A stretch of DNA of 26,546 nucleotides. Source: Candidatus Aerophobota bacterium. Lineage in GTDB: Bacteria; Aerophobota; Aerophobia; Aerophobales; B3-G15. Position 1 is the first letter of the stretch. The number at the start of each line of letters is the position of its first letter. Shown here piece by piece: positions 25,460-26,546 of the stretch. The stretch lies in NCBI GenBank assembly GCA_014859225.1, contig JACUUP010000011.1, forward strand, positions 1 through 26,546, given 5' to 3'. Made by a program: the position numbers and the translations under genes. The notes below the pieces were generated by a model that saw only the letters and a list, made by a program, of their open reading frames with translations, had not been told where the DNA came from and made no database searches.

Positions 25460-26407
25460 TTAGTTTAGAGGCTCTACCATAAGTTTAAGAGGGTCAATAG
25501 ATCTTCCTCCCTTCCACACCTCAAAGTGAAGATGAGGTCCTGTGCTGCGCCCGGTACTCCCAACTCTGCCAACAATTTGACCTTTTTCCACCCGTTCTCC
25601 TTTTTTTACCAGTACTTTGGATAAATGCGCATACAGGGTAGAATAACCATATTTATTTTTAATCTCCACTACTAAACCATAAAAATCTCTCCATCCAGCA
25701 AAAACCACCTCCCCCCGGCAAGCCGCCCTCACAGGTGTATCCCAGGGTGCAACTATATCAATAGCTTCATGTGTTTCTCTTCTTCCGGTAAAAGGATTTA
25801 TCCTTGACCCATAACCTGAAGAGAGCCATCCTTTAACCGGAAATATATTAGGTGTTGAGGCGAAAAGAGCTTCTTTTTCCTTGATAATCTCATTTATCTG
25901 AGTAAAATTTTTTTCCCTGAGAATAGCTTCATTACTTAGCAACTGGAGGTCCCTCTTCATTTCATCTATAATCTGAATGGGGTTAGCTTTAATCTCCTGC
26001 AGGGGAAAACTTTGAAATGGCAAAGAGCCTCCCATATACTGTTCTGGGCCACCTTTTCCCGAGCCATCTTCAAGGGCAATATTTTTTCCTCCCGCCCCTG
26101 CCATCGTTTTTAACTTATCCTCCATTTCCTTTAGTCTGTCCAGGGTCTCACCAAATTCGGCTATTTTTTCACTTAATGAAACTATCCTCTCCTGTTGAAT
26201 CTGAGTAAGCTCCTCCAGAGCTTCAAAGTAAGGTATTTTAGCTTTAACAATTTGATACTCACTTATGAAATAAAAAAGAGCAAAAAAACATACAATTAAA
26301 CCTATGATACCTGTTGTTATTAAAAACCTGGGAATAACTAATCTGCGGACCTTTCCATGAGAGTTGGGAATCACTACTACCGTAAAAAATTTGGATTTTT
26401 CCGCCAC
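25460..26407 (-). CDS. Membrane-anchored M23 family peptidoglycan endopeptidase
   Basis: A 315-residue protein with a short cytoplasmic N-terminus and one membrane segment (about residues 27-49). A periplasmic coiled-coil stretch follows (about 60-105 and 145-182), then a C-terminal LytM/M23 domain (about 190-310). The metal site is complete: H213 and D217 in THEAIDI, H261 in YAHLS, and H292 and H294 in PHLHFE. Such enzymes cut peptide crosslinks in peptidoglycan. The start is GTG 26407, with GGGAG 10 nt upstream. Being first in the operon with bactofilin suggests that the filament positions this hydrolase to shape the cell. Two promoter candidates lie upstream. Confidence 0.94.
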   Translation of the reverse strand: MAEKSKFFTVVVIPNSHGKVRRLVIPRFLITTGIIGLIVCFFALFYFISEYQIVKAKIPYFEALEELTQIQQERIVSLSEKIAEFGETLDRLKEMEDKLKTMAGAGGKNIALEDGSGKGGPEQYMGGSLPFQSFPLQEIKANPIQIIDEMKRDLQLLSNEAILREKNFTQINEIIKEKEALFASTPNIFPVKGWLSSGYGSRINPFTGRRETHEAIDIVAPWDTPVRAACRGEVVFAGWRDFYGLVVEIKNKYGYSTLYAHLSKVLVKKGERVEKGQIVGRVGSTGRSTGPHLHFEVWKGGRSIDPLKLMVEPLN

Positions 26408-26443
26408 TTTCTTAAAACTCCCATCCAGTATTAATGTAGTTTA

Positions 26444-26472
26444 AAAATATCATCTACAGGCAAAATTGTCAA
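26444..26472 (-). promoter_or_regulatory. Promoter candidate (proximal) for the M23-bactofilin-tRNA genes
   Basis: On the - strand a perfect TTGACA (26467-26472) is followed after 17 nt by TATTTT (26444-26449). This would start transcription about 30 nt before the GTG at 26407. Confidence 0.55.
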
Positions 26473-26508
26473 TAGCACACATCCAAGTATCCACCCTATT
26501 CACTATAT

Positions 26509-26536
26509 ATTATACAATTTCGTAAATGAAAAGCAA
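26509..26536 (-). promoter_or_regulatory. Promoter candidate (distal) for the M23-bactofilin-tRNA genes
   Basis: On the - strand TTGCTT (26531-26536) and a perfect TATAAT (26509-26514) are 16 nt apart, about 100 nt upstream of the M23 start. With the proximal candidate this would make a tandem promoter. Confidence 0.5.
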
Positions 26537-26546
26537 GGAAAACTAC

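Noticed and set aside
1-26546. CRISPR arrays, prophage, rRNA genes or a complete insertion sequence
   Set aside because: No regularly spaced repeats, phage genes, rRNA-like sequence or transposase were found on either strand.

Overview
The window is a bacterial chromosome segment of lowish GC (about 40% by eye, not computed). Its coding regions are A/G-rich and use many AGA, AGG and ATA codons. Nothing in it fixes the phylum. The gene content (canonical bacterial ribosomal operons, a bactofilin with an M23 peptidase, split carB, dispersed palindromic repeats) would suit an uncultured anaerobic or thermotolerant candidate-phylum bacterium, but that is an inference.

Positions 1-15178 read mainly on the + strand. 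They hold the end of a glutamate dehydrogenase, a possible structured leader and a terminator, and then a stand-alone FMN-type glutamate synthase-like protein. A minimal nucleotidyltransferase, carA, the N-terminal half only of carB, and mnmG follow. A short - strand island (7227-7837) encodes a TumE-family toxin-like protein and a small helical partner, with their own promoter and palindromes. A 340-bp gene-poor stretch contains a + strand promoter and a composite repeat. After it come a small QueG-related iron-sulfur protein, hisH-hisF, guaA, a 93-bp inverted-repeat element, and purS-purQ-purL. The theme is nitrogen: four class I glutamine amidotransferases (CarA, HisH, GuaA, PurQ) lie together with two glutamate enzymes. 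HisHF also releases AICAR, a purine intermediate.

Positions 15211-26407 read on the - strand and converge on purL. In transcription order they are an M23 peptidase, bactofilin, tRNA-Cys, tRNA-Val, thrS, infC, rpmI, rplT, a PASTA protein, rpe, rpsP, khpA, trmD, rplS, lepB, yraN, a DUF401 membrane protein and an MFS transporter. This fuses two classical translation clusters (thrS-infC-rpmI-rplT and rpsP-khpA-trmD-rplS) through a PASTA protein and rpe. rimM is missing from its usual place. infC most likely starts at AUU, and ThrRS lacks the TGS domain.

I found no clear new defence or mobile system. The points most worth following are the split carB, the TumE-type pair with its palindromic control region, the palindromic repeat elements, and the folded RNA candidate ahead of the glutamate synthase-like gene.
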